From the NCBI RefSeq assembly GCF_001685015.1, contig NZ_MAYT01000001.1, positions 325,227 to 389,226 on the forward strand: DNA of 64,000 bases, given 5' to 3'. The DNA comes from Pseudobacillus wudalianchiensis. Lineage in GTDB: Bacteria; Bacillota; Bacilli; Bacillales; Domibacillaceae. Below are positions 30,135-38,192 of the stretch, piece after piece. The notes under the pieces were generated by a model. It saw only the letters and a list, made by a program, of their open reading frames with translations. It had not been told where the DNA came from and ran no database searches. The translations under genes were made by a program, and so were the position numbers. Each line of letters opens with the position of its first letter. The stretch's first letter is position 1.

Positions 30135-31490
30135 ATGAGCGAAATCCAAAAGACAGCTAACAATGAGGTCATTGGCACGGCTAAAGAACAAGAGCCAAAG
30201 ATTTATTCTGTTCAGAATATATTGAAGTTCACTTTCTTTAGTGCGATTGGAATCTTTATGTTTTTTGTTCCTATTGAGATAAACGACAAGAGTTCCATCC
30301 CCCTGGATCATTTAGTGACATGGATTCGTGAATCGTTGGGCAAGGGAGTTTCTTATTACACGATCGTTCTCGTTGTATTAGGAGCCATTTATCCTTTTTA
30401 TAAAAAGACATGGAATAACAGCTCGGTGGAAATGGTTATTTCCTTCTTTAAGGTATTAGGTTTAGTAGCAGCTGTTCTTGTTTTATTCGAGACTGGGCCA
30501 GCGTGGTTGTTAGCCGAGGATATGGGCCCCTACTGGTTTTACAAGTTACTTATCCCGATTGGTGTTCTTGTGCCAGTTGGTGCTGTATTTTTAGCGCTTC
30601 TCGTTGGATATGGACTGCTTGAGTTTATTGGAATTTTCATGCAGCCTATTATGCGGCCGATATGGAAGACCCCAGGCCGTTCAGCCATTGATGCTGTCGC
30701 CTCTTTCGTGGGAAGCTATTCAATCGGTCTGTTGATCACCAACCGTATTTATAAGGAAGGAAAGTATACAAAGAAAGAAGCCATTATTATTGCCACTGGC
30801 TTTTCTACTGTATCCGCTACCTTTATGATCGTTGTCGCAAAAACGCTGGATTTAATGTCTATTTGGAATTTATATTTCTGGTTGACGTTCCTAGTAACCT
30901 TTGCTGTTACAGCTATTACAGTGAGAATTTGGCCCATTAATAAAATGAGTGATGATTATTACACTGAAGAAGGATTTCCTGAAGAAAGAATCGAAAAGAA
31001 CCGACTTCGCTACGCTTGGGAGCAAGCGATGTTAACGGCCCACCATGCACCTAAATTAAAAGATAATGTAATAGAAAATGTAAAAGACGGCTTTGTTATG
31101 GCTATGGGGATTTTGCCTTCTATTATGTCTATTGGATTATTAGGTCTCCTATTAGCTAACCATACGCCTGTTTTTGATTATGCCGCTTATATTTTTTATC
31201 CGCTTACAGCGCTGTTGCACATTCCCGATGCTTTCCTTGCTGCTAAGGCAGCAGCTATTAATTTGGTAGATATGTTTTTGCCATCATTAGTTGTGTTAAA
31301 GGCCAGCCTAGAGACACGGTTTATTATCGCTTCTCTTTCTATTTCGACGATTCTTTTTTTCTCGGCTTTAATCCCATGTATACTCTCAACAGAAATACCG
31401 CTTAAGATGAGCCATATACTGGCTATTTGGTTCTTACGGACAGTATTAACGCTCGTGATTATAACCCCGATTGCTTTATTAGTTTTATAA
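30135..31490 (+). CDS. YjiH-family gate-domain membrane protein
   Basis: The 451-residue integral membrane protein has about ten helices and the nucleoside-recognition/GATE pattern (SAIDAVASFVGSYSIGLLIT in the middle, GILPSIMSIGLLGLLLANHT later). YjiH-family proteins have no proven substrate. Placement between two hutU genes suggests transport of histidine, urocanate or a breakdown product; this is inference. I chose ATG 30135, which follows GGGGCGAGG. The longer reading starting at 30081 has no ribosome site. A terminator-like hairpin follows. Confidence 0.85.
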   Translation: MSEIQKTANNEVIGTAKEQEPKIYSVQNILKFTFFSAIGIFMFFVPIEINDKSSIPLDHLVTWIRESLGKGVSYYTIVLVVLGAIYPFYKKTWNNSSVEMVISFFKVLGLVAAVLVLFETGPAWLLAEDMGPYWFYKLLIPIGVLVPVGAVFLALLVGYGLLEFIGIFMQPIMRPIWKTPGRSAIDAVASFVGSYSIGLLITNRIYKEGKYTKKEAIIIATGFSTVSATFMIVVAKTLDLMSIWNLYFWLTFLVTFAVTAITVRIWPINKMSDDYYTEEGFPEERIEKNRLRYAWEQAMLTAHHAPKLKDNVIENVKDGFVMAMGILPSIMSIGLLGLLLANHTPVFDYAAYIFYPLTALLHIPDAFLAAKAAAINLVDMFLPSLVVLKASLETRFIIASLSISTILFFSALIPCILSTEIPLKMSHILAIWFLRTVLTLVIITPIALLVL

Positions 31491-31552
31491 AAGAACTGGA
31501 GAAAGTATTAAAGTGAGCGTTATAGATAATCGTACAGTATATAAACAAAGAG

Positions 31553-31592
31553 GGTAGAGGTTCAGGCAAGCGGAATCTCTGCCATTCTTTTT
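31553..31592 (+). terminator. Terminator after the YjiH gene
   Basis: GGTAGAGGTTC / GAATCTCTGCC (two wobble pairs), then a T-rich run. The stem resembles the one after hutU copy 2 at 35834. Confidence 0.7.
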
Positions 31593-31707
31593 AATTTTAA
31601 CAGTCAGTAATGAATGAGTACTTTGTTCGCTTACAAGATGGCAAGGGCGAGCAAAGAAAGTTCATGAAATTGGGTAAGCATTAAAAAGCTAAATGGAGGA
31701 AATTATT

Positions 31708-31860
31708 GTGTGGGTCATTACAGTTCATTCTAAAGACCATATACAGGTGTTTGAATTTGATACCGAGAAAGAAGCAAAAGAAGCTTTAGCGGATATTCAA
31801 GATTATAAAATTCTAACAGAAATTATTTATTTTAATGATGAATCTTTAGTGGGGTTGTGA
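31708..31860 (+). CDS. Uncharacterised 50-residue protein in the hut island
   Basis: A GTG-initiated frame of 50 codons starts MWVITVHSKDHIQVFEFDTE and continues EAKEALADIQDYKILTEIIY, with an acidic C-terminus. AAATGGAGGAAATTATT is an excellent ribosome site at the right spacing. The predicted pattern is strand-helix-strand, soluble. I do not recognise a family. It lies between the YjiH gene and the convergent activator gene and has a terminator of its own at 31933. Confidence 0.65.
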   Translation: MWVITVHSKDHIQVFEFDTEKEAKEALADIQDYKILTEIIYFNDESLVGL

Positions 31861-31932
31861 CTGTTAGGGTTATTTAAGTAAAGGGATTTTTATAGATCTT
31901 GCGGCTTTTATAAGTGTTATGGTTTGTTGGAA

Positions 31933-31984
31933 GACTGTCTCAAAGACCGGTAAATAACAGGTCTTTAAGACAGTCATTTTTATT
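31933..31984 (+). terminator. Terminator after the 50-residue ORF
   Basis: GACTGTCTCAAAGACC / GGTCTTTAAGACAGTC (one mismatch), 11-nt loop, followed by ATTTTTATTTT. The T run favours the forward direction. Confidence 0.8.
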
Positions 31985-31990
31985 TTCTGC

Positions 31991-33700
31991 TTAATTTGGT
32001 TTGACGAGACCATGCTTTTTAATATGATACTGTAAACTCTGACGAGTGATCCCCAGAGTTCTGGCTGCTTTTGAGATGTTCCAGTTTGTTTGCTCCAATA
32101 CCATTTGAATATAATGTTCCTGGGAATTTGTAAAAATGGATTTAAAAGGTCTGTTCAGGACTTCTTTTTCCTTGGCAGATTTATTTTTCCGATCGGATAA
32201 AACTTTTCTGCGCAAATAAGCAGGAAGGTGATCAATGTCAATAATAGAATCGTTTTCATTCACCCGGATCATCAAGTTTTCAATTAAGTGTTCTAGCTCA
32301 CGAGTATTGCCCGGCCAAGGATATTGAAGAAGAGCAACACGCAATGTCTTAGATAGACCCGGCATTGTTTTAGAAAACTTTTTTTGATAAGCGCTTAAGA
32401 AATAGTCTATGAAAAAATGAATGTCTTCTGGCCGTTCCCGTAAAGGGGGAATATAAAGGCTTGTACGAGCAATTCGATAAAATAAGTCCAATCGCATTTT
32501 ATCTTCTGCAATTAGTTTTTCAGGATCTTCATTGGATGCACTAATGACTGTGCACTTTACAGGCGTCACGTCATTAGAACCGACCCTTCTGACTAAACGT
32601 TCTTGCAGTACTCGCATTAACTTAGATTGCAAAGTCATCGGCATCGAGTTGATTTCATCAAGGAACAGGGTGCCATCTTTCGCATATTCAAATAAGCCCA
32701 CTTGATTCGTCGCACCGGTAAAAGCTCCTTTAACTGTACCGAAGAGCGTACTTTCTAATAAATTTTCAGGAATAGCCGCACAGTTAATAGCAACAAATGG
32801 GCTTTCTGCTCTTGGGCTATAGTTGTGCATGCTTTGGGCAAACAACTCTTTACCTGTACCTGTTTCACCAACAATTAAAGTATCTGTATTATGAAGAGCG
32901 ATATTTTCGGCTTCGTTAATTAAGTTTTTTAACGCAAGGCTTTTGCCTTTTATGTCGTTAAAGGTAAAAGTAGTGCCATTTTTTGTCTCCGATGATTGTT
33001 CATCTTTATCGACAATTTGTCTTTTTAGTTCAATGGTTTGATGAAGACGGTCTTTCAGTTTCGATTCGTTTGTACTTAATGAAAAAACAGCAATGGTTTC
33101 TCCATCTTTCTGAATAGGGAAAGTACTGTAATTTACATACTTAGGGTTTCCGTTAACAGTGGAGTGAGCGCGATATCTCGAAAAGATTGGTTTTCCCGTT
33201 TTGAAGATATGAGCGTGCTCGGAATATTGCGGGTTATAATTGTAAACGGACCATAAGTGCTTTCCGGTAATTTCCTCGCTATTTAAGCCTTCCATTTTTT
33301 CTTGTGCTGCATTATATAAAGCAATCTTTCCTTCATAATTGCTCATCATGACACCCTCATCTAATGACTCGATAATTTTTTCAAGGCAATAGGATCGGAT
33401 CGTTGGATTAGACATTAAATCGGTCATATCCTCTATGCACAAGACGATATACGTCTCTTCTGCGGTGAAATTTCTAACTTTAACCGAGAGTTTTCGGTTA
33501 TCCATTACAAAAGGAAAGGTTTCATTCTCTATAAATTTCACTTCTTCACAAGGAAGAAAATCCAAAATAGAAGCTCCTGCTGTTATGTCCAATGGGATGT
33601 CTTTATTGACGTCATACCATAGCACTTTATAATCTTTATTCAGCACGATGACTCCGTCTACAAAACTTTTTATTAGCGACCCAATTGATGCTGCAATCAA
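31991..33700 (-). CDS. Sigma-54-dependent transcriptional activator, probable regulator of the hut island
   Basis: The 569-residue enhancer-binding protein has two N-terminal sensory segments (about 1-95 and 105-225, the second a clear PAS domain with YEGKIALYNAAQEKMEGL). An AAA+ domain follows (about 250-480: Walker A GETGTGKE, sigma-54 contact loop GAFTGA, Walker B GTLFLDEIN). A C-terminal Fis-type helix-turn-helix completes it (about 530-567, NISKAARTLGITRQSLQYHI). The plan resembles RocR, the arginine-catabolism activator of Bacillus. The start is TTG at 33700, after AGGAGGTAAGG. It is flanked by sigma-54 promoters, so it most likely activates hutU and hutI, perhaps sensing histidine or urocanate. 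The B. subtilis antiterminator HutP is not seen here. Confidence 0.92.
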   Translation of the reverse strand: MIAASIGSLIKSFVDGVIVLNKDYKVLWYDVNKDIPLDITAGASILDFLPCEEVKFIENETFPFVMDNRKLSVKVRNFTAEETYIVLCIEDMTDLMSNPTIRSYCLEKIIESLDEGVMMSNYEGKIALYNAAQEKMEGLNSEEITGKHLWSVYNYNPQYSEHAHIFKTGKPIFSRYRAHSTVNGNPKYVNYSTFPIQKDGETIAVFSLSTNESKLKDRLHQTIELKRQIVDKDEQSSETKNGTTFTFNDIKGKSLALKNLINEAENIALHNTDTLIVGETGTGKELFAQSMHNYSPRAESPFVAINCAAIPENLLESTLFGTVKGAFTGATNQVGLFEYAKDGTLFLDEINSMPMTLQSKLMRVLQERLVRRVGSNDVTPVKCTVISASNEDPEKLIAEDKMRLDLFYRIARTSLYIPPLRERPEDIHFFIDYFLSAYQKKFSKTMPGLSKTLRVALLQYPWPGNTRELEHLIENLMIRVNENDSIIDIDHLPAYLRRKVLSDRKNKSAKEKEVLNRPFKSIFTNSQEHYIQMVLEQTNWNISKAARTLGITRQSLQYHIKKHGLVKPN

Positions 33701-33734
33701 ATTCCTTACCTCCTGTTCTGCACGTATGGCTTTA

Positions 33735-33763
33735 AATATAACATTTATTTAAACTTTTTTGAA
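33735..33763 (-). promoter_or_regulatory. Putative sigma-A promoter of the hut activator gene
   Basis: On the reverse strand TTCAAA, 17 nt, TATATT, 35 bp upstream of the TTG start. Activator genes of this class usually have ordinary promoters. Confidence 0.5.
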
Positions 33764-33808
33764 TAATCTGCCTTCCGATTTCATTTGCACCCACTAGAAC
33801 AGTCTGCA

Positions 33809-33904
33809 TGCAATGTTTATCTGCATGCGATTTTTTTGTAATCGTTTACATGTTTTTTGTTTTTTCTAGTGAAATTACCCAACAATATGCAAATAATCTC
33901 TGCG
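33809..33904 (+). promoter_or_regulatory. Paired enhancer sites upstream of hutU copy 2
   Basis: TGCAATGTTTATCTGCA (33809-33825) and TGCAAATAATCTCTGCG (33888-33904), 79 bp apart, have the same form and spacing as the pairs before hutU copy 1 and hutI. They lie between the divergent activator gene and the sigma-54 promoter at 34031, so they could also affect the activator's own expression. Confidence 0.7.
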
Positions 33905-34030
33905 TTTTTTGAAAGAGAATTTACCTTATTTTAGAAATGAAAGAAAGCAAAAAAATAAGAGAACTAGGAAAAAGGCTATTATACCGGCTTTCTTTTAGAG
34001 AAACAGATAATTTGACCTAGTATGGCTCTC

Positions 34031-34048
34031 TTGGCACACGACTTGCTA
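34031..34048 (+). promoter_or_regulatory. Sigma-54 (SigL) promoter of hutU copy 2
   Basis: TTGGCACACGACTTGCTA, identical to the promoter of copy 1 and at the same distance (49 bp) from the start codon. Confidence 0.93.
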
Positions 34049-34096
34049 TATATAAAACGAGCATGAACAACATTTAACACTTAGGGGGAAAACACA

Positions 34097-35818
34097 ATGT
34101 CAACACCAGAAATTTTGTATTCAGTAAAAGCACAAAGAGGACCGGAACTCCGCTGTAAAGGCTGGAGACAGGAAGCGATCCTTCGGATGCTGGAAAACAA
34201 TATGGAAAATGCAGAAAAACCAGAAGAGCTGGTCATCTACGGCGGGATTGGAAAAGCCGCTCGTAACTGGGAATCCTACCATGCGATTGTGAAATCTCTA
34301 AAGGAATTAGAAGATGATGAAACATTGGTTGTTCAATCCGGGATGCCAGTAGCGGTGTTTAAAACACACAAATACGCACCGACTGTTGTCATGGCAACAA
34401 CGAACATTATGAAAGCAGACTGGCCGACATTCTATGATTTACAAGATAAAAACTTAACGATTTATGCAAACTATACAGCGGCTCCATGGGAGTACATCGG
34501 TACACAAGGGGTCATCCAAGGAACGTTTGAGACATTATCCGCAATTGCCCGCTTGCATTACAATGACTCGCTTATCGGAAAAATCTTGTTAACAGCGGGT
34601 GCCGGCGGAATGGGCGGAAACCAAACGAGAGCGATGACGATGCATGGCGGGGTAGCCATCCTTTGTGACTCGAATGTAGACATCATCAACCGCCGTATTG
34701 AAAAAGGCTTCATTGATACGCTAGCTGGCTCTTTGGATGAAGCGATTGAGATGGCGCAAAAAGCAGCAGCTGAGGGCAAGCCGCTTGGCGTAGCGGTGGT
34801 CGGAAACGCAGCGGATGTATTTGAAGAAGTACTGGAAAAAGGCTTCAGACCGGATATCACGACGTCGATGACGCCAGCTCATGACCCGATTTCTTACCTG
34901 CCTTCCGGTTATACAGTCGAAGAAGCAGAACAGCTTCGTGACACAGACCGTAACCTGTATTTACAAAAAGCACGCGAAACGATGGTTCGTGAATTGAAAG
35001 CGCTCATCAAATTCTTGGATATGGGGGTTCATTCCTTTGAATACGGAACAAGTATCCGTAAAGAATGTATCGACGCTGGAATGGATGAGAAAGAAGCAAA
35101 ACGCCTTCCAGGCTTCGTAGCCGAGTATATCCGTCCGCTCTTCTGTGAAGGCCGTGGACCTTTCCGCTGGGTGTGCTTATCTGGAGATCCGGAAGATTTA
35201 AGAAAGATCGACGACATGATCTTAGAGAAGTTCAGCGATGACCTGCTTGTGACACGCTGGATCAAATTGGCGAAAGAGCATATTCCGATTGAAGCTCTTC
35301 CAGCTCGTATTTGTTACATGGGCTTTGGCCAGCGTAAAGCGTTCGCGTTAGAAGTCAACGACATGATCCGCCGCGGCGAATTGTCTGGACCGGTTGCGTT
35401 CTCCCGTGACAACTTAGACTCCGGTTCGATCGTGAATCCGACATTTGAATCAGAAAATATGAAGGACGGCGGGGACTTAATTTCTGACTGGCCGGTATTG
35501 AACGGTTTATTGAATGCCGTAGGCATGTGTGATTTGATTGCCCTGCAAGCGAACTACTCGATGGGAGAAGCGGTTCATACAGGGGTAACCATGGTAGCGG
35601 ATGGAACAGCAGAGTCTGATATGAGACTAGAAGTAGCGATGACAGTTGACTCTGGTATCGGGGTTGTCCGCCATGCGCAAGCGGGCTATGAAATTGCGAA
35701 AGACGTAGCGAATGGCAAAGGAAAATTAACAGACGAAAGCATCAAGATTCCATTATGGTGGACGCCAACCGCTACTTTCGGTCCGAAAGATCTGAAAAAA
35801 GAAGACGCGAAAGCGTAA
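34097..35818 (+). CDS. hutU: Urocanate hydratase, copy 2
   Basis: Same enzyme and length (573 residues) as the copy at 28247. I see no nucleotide difference over the first 1.4 kb and seven substitutions in the last 270 bp. Six are silent or share a changed codon, leaving one protein change (Val571 to Ala). Upstream, similarity continues through the promoter and then stops. The NAD loop and Cys406 region are intact, so both copies should be active. This copy follows the activator gene divergently and ends at a terminator; it is transcribed alone. Confidence 0.97.
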   Translation: MSTPEILYSVKAQRGPELRCKGWRQEAILRMLENNMENAEKPEELVIYGGIGKAARNWESYHAIVKSLKELEDDETLVVQSGMPVAVFKTHKYAPTVVMATTNIMKADWPTFYDLQDKNLTIYANYTAAPWEYIGTQGVIQGTFETLSAIARLHYNDSLIGKILLTAGAGGMGGNQTRAMTMHGGVAILCDSNVDIINRRIEKGFIDTLAGSLDEAIEMAQKAAAEGKPLGVAVVGNAADVFEEVLEKGFRPDITTSMTPAHDPISYLPSGYTVEEAEQLRDTDRNLYLQKARETMVRELKALIKFLDMGVHSFEYGTSIRKECIDAGMDEKEAKRLPGFVAEYIRPLFCEGRGPFRWVCLSGDPEDLRKIDDMILEKFSDDLLVTRWIKLAKEHIPIEALPARICYMGFGQRKAFALEVNDMIRRGELSGPVAFSRDNLDSGSIVNPTFESENMKDGGDLISDWPVLNGLLNAVGMCDLIALQANYSMGEAVHTGVTMVADGTAESDMRLEVAMTVDSGIGVVRHAQAGYEIAKDVANGKGKLTDESIKIPLWWTPTATFGPKDLKKEDAKA

Positions 35819-35833
35819 CATTTGTAAAAGTAA

Positions 35834-35870
35834 AATGGTAGAGGTCTGAACAACCTCTGCCATTCTTTAT
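35834..35870 (+). terminator. Terminator after hutU copy 2
   Basis: AATGGTAGAGGT / ACCTCTGCCATT (one wobble), 7-nt loop, short T-rich tail. Confidence 0.75.
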
Positions 35871-36267
35871 CCTTCATAATGTCCTGGGAAGATTGAAATT
35901 GGGAAAATGATTGAACGATTTCTAGAAAGGAGTTGATGAGCCGAAATTCTAGTAGAAACTAACTCACTGTAGGAATTCGAGAGAAAAAGAAGTTTTTTAG
36001 CATGAAATGATAACGCTTTCTTAACGGCGATCTATCAAATGGTTAAGCTGTCCTCTTTATTGAGCCATTCAAATATCTTAAATAGCCCGTAGATCATGCA
36101 GTCATACAAGGGGCTGTATAAAAATTTGTATGGCAGAGGCAGCAAATAAAAGAAATAGATAGGTAGAGTTCATAGGTTAGCGTTCGGCTGCCTTCGAGAG
36201 AGGCAAGTAACTCGTTTTTTCTCACGAAGCAGCACATGTCTTCAGTAAATTAAAAAGGGGTGTTAGT
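35871..36267 (+). promoter_or_regulatory. Long leader of the amino-acid permease with a possible cre site
   Basis: This 397-bp stretch has no credible ORF. ATGATAACGCTTTCTT (36007-36022) matches the catabolite-responsive element WTGNNARCGNWWWCAW with one mismatch, suggesting CcpA control. A hairpin with GCTGCCTTCGAGAGAGGCAA lies near 36189. No -24/-12 motif and no TGCA-N9-TGCR pair was found, so the permease seems to be controlled differently from hutU and hutI. Confidence 0.4.
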
Positions 36268-37746
36268 TTGGAGAATCAACAACCGCAAGTATCATCAATA
36301 GTAGAAGAACATGGGTCGACGGCTAATTTACACAAAAAGTTAAAGGCGCGCCACCTTACGATGATTGCATTGGGTGGTACGATCGGAACCGGAATTTTTC
36401 TTGGAACCGGTCCGGCCATCCATACAGCAGGACCAGGCGGGGTTTTACTTGCGTATGGCGTAATTGGCCTGATGGTTTATTTTGTTATGACCAGTCTTGG
36501 AGAGTTAGCCTCCTTTATGCCGACAAGCGGTTCGATTAGTACGTATGCAACACGATTTATTGATCCCGCTCTTGGGTTTGCGTTCGGTTGGAATTATTGG
36601 TTCTCCTGGGCTATGACACTCGCAGCAGAACTATCCGCTTCTGCCCTTATCATGAAATATTGGTTTCCAGATAGCTCGTCATTGTTATGGAGCGCAGTGT
36701 TTCTAGTGTTTCTTTTCTCCTTAAACATTTTATCTGTTAAAGGGTTTGGTGAAGGAGAGTATTGGTTTTCATTTATTAAGGTGGCAACGATTATTATTTT
36801 CATCGGTGTTGGTACATTGATGATCTTTGGAATTATGAATGGTGAGCCAGCCGGTTTTAAAAACTTTACTATAGGAGAAGCTCCATTTGTAGGAGGCACT
36901 CTTGGTACGATAAGCATATTATTAATTGCAGGCTTTTCCTTCTCGGGGACAGAGGCCATTGGCGTCGCTGCTGGAGAGAGTGAGAATCCGACGAAGAATA
37001 TACCGCGTGCAGTGCGTACTGTTTTTTGGAGGATCCTTTTATTCTACGTATTAGCGATCGCCATCATCTCGTTTCTCATTCCTTATACGAATGAAAGTCT
37101 TCAAGATTCTTCCGTTATGGCTAGTCCGTTTACCATTGTATTTGAAAAAGCGGGGCTTGCCTTTGCAGCTTCGGCTATGAATGCGGTCATTTTGACGTCC
37201 GTGTTATCTGCTGGCAATGGATGTCTTTACGTAACAAGCCGAATTATGTATGCCATGGCTCAAGACGGACAAGCGCCGCAATTTTTAGCAAAAGTAAACA
37301 AACGAGGTGTTCCTGTAAGGGCGCTAGTCGCCACAGCGATTATTGGAATGTTAGCGTTTTTAGCTTCTATTTTTGGTGATGGAACTATTTATGTCTGGCT
37401 TATGAATTCGGTTGGAATCACAACTTTTATCTTTTGGCTCGGCATTGCTATAAGCCATTACCGTTTCCGAAAAGCATATGTTGCACAAGGCCGTTCACTG
37501 GAGGATCTTCCTTATCGTGCAAAATGGTTCCCTTATGGACCATTGTTTGCGATTGCCCTTTGTTTATTTATCCTGCTTGGGCAGAATCTTGAAGGTTTTA
37601 TTACTGGAAATATTAATTTGACAAGTGTCTTGGCTGCTTATATCGGCCTTCCAATATTTCTCGCATTATGGCTTGGATATAAATTTATAAAGAAAACGAA
37701 AGTGATCCCGTTAGAAGAATGTAAGTTTGATTTTAAGGAGCAGTAA
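36268..37746 (+). CDS. Amino-acid permease (APC superfamily), probable histidine transporter
   Basis: The 492-residue protein has twelve membrane helices. The AAT-family signature occurs in helix 1 (MIALGGTIGTGIFLGTGPAI) and in helix 3 and its loop (SLGELASFMPTSGSISTYA). Such permeases import one amino acid with a proton; the group includes HutM, LysP and RocE. Its position between hutU and hutI points to histidine, but specificity cannot be read from sequence. Translation starts at TTG (36268) after AAAAAGGGGTG. Confidence 0.88.
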   Translation: MENQQPQVSSIVEEHGSTANLHKKLKARHLTMIALGGTIGTGIFLGTGPAIHTAGPGGVLLAYGVIGLMVYFVMTSLGELASFMPTSGSISTYATRFIDPALGFAFGWNYWFSWAMTLAAELSASALIMKYWFPDSSSLLWSAVFLVFLFSLNILSVKGFGEGEYWFSFIKVATIIIFIGVGTLMIFGIMNGEPAGFKNFTIGEAPFVGGTLGTISILLIAGFSFSGTEAIGVAAGESENPTKNIPRAVRTVFWRILLFYVLAIAIISFLIPYTNESLQDSSVMASPFTIVFEKAGLAFAASAMNAVILTSVLSAGNGCLYVTSRIMYAMAQDGQAPQFLAKVNKRGVPVRALVATAIIGMLAFLASIFGDGTIYVWLMNSVGITTFIFWLGIAISHYRFRKAYVAQGRSLEDLPYRAKWFPYGPLFAIALCLFILLGQNLEGFITGNINLTSVLAAYIGLPIFLALWLGYKFIKKTKVIPLEECKFDFKEQ

Positions 37747-37770
37747 GACATTAATCGCAGGTGGACATCA

Positions 37771-37830
37771 AAAACATCGAATGAGATTTTGTACTGTAGA
37801 GAGTAAGAGGTTTCATTCGATGTTTTATGG
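37771..37830 (+). terminator. Probable terminator after the permease gene
   Basis: AAAACATCGAATGA / TCATTCGATGTTTT is a perfect 14-bp stem with a long 28-nt loop and a weak T tail. Confidence 0.55.
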
Positions 37831-37913
37831 AGAAGCCTGCTATTGAGTATCTGAATTACATAGTTTTTAACCTTTATGCCTCTTGATTAGCTTTTTTCAA
37901 GCTTACCTCTGCA

Positions 37914-38007
37914 TGCAAGATTATTTGCACCCGAATAAAGTTGATATAGAAGGTGTTATGAATGATTTAAGCATAACGAAAGAAATGGCATGCAAATTTT
38001 ATCTGCG
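37914..38007 (+). promoter_or_regulatory. Paired enhancer sites upstream of hutI
   Basis: TGCAAGATTATTTGCA (37914-37929, spacer 8) and TGCAAATTTTATCTGCG (37991-38007) start 77 bp apart. The promoter-proximal site ends TCTGCGTTTTT, as do the proximal sites before both hutU genes. Confidence 0.7.
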
Positions 38008-38126
38008 TTTTTGCGTGGGGTTTTAATAAAAGGATTCCTATTTTGATAAGATGTTTCAATTTTTTTTTCGTTAATAATACTCTCTAAGTCCATTAATTCT
38101 TGAATGAAATGGATGAATTTTAAATA

Positions 38127-38144
38127 TTGGCACAAAACATGCAT
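38127..38144 (+). promoter_or_regulatory. Sigma-54 (SigL) promoter of hutI-M20-hutH
   Basis: TTGGCACAAAACATGCAT keeps TGGCAC and the -12 TGC at the correct spacing, with one change from TTGC. It lies about 50 bp before the hutI start. Confidence 0.85.
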
Positions 38145-38192
38145 TAATAAATGATATAGAATCTAGTATTTTTTGGAGGAGGTAAGGGATCC

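Noticed and set aside
31610-31684. 24-codon frame (starts MNEYFVRLQDGKGEQ) just before the 50-residue ORF
   Set aside because: No Shine-Dalgarno upstream; too short to support without one.
28247-35818. Compound transposon explanation for the hutU duplication
   Set aside because: No transposase, terminal inverted repeats or target duplications were seen at the ends of the repeated segments; duplication or gene conversion is simpler.
36129-36150. TGGCAGAGGCAGC as a sigma-54 promoter of the permease
   Set aside because: The GG and GC pairs are not separated by the required 10 nt.
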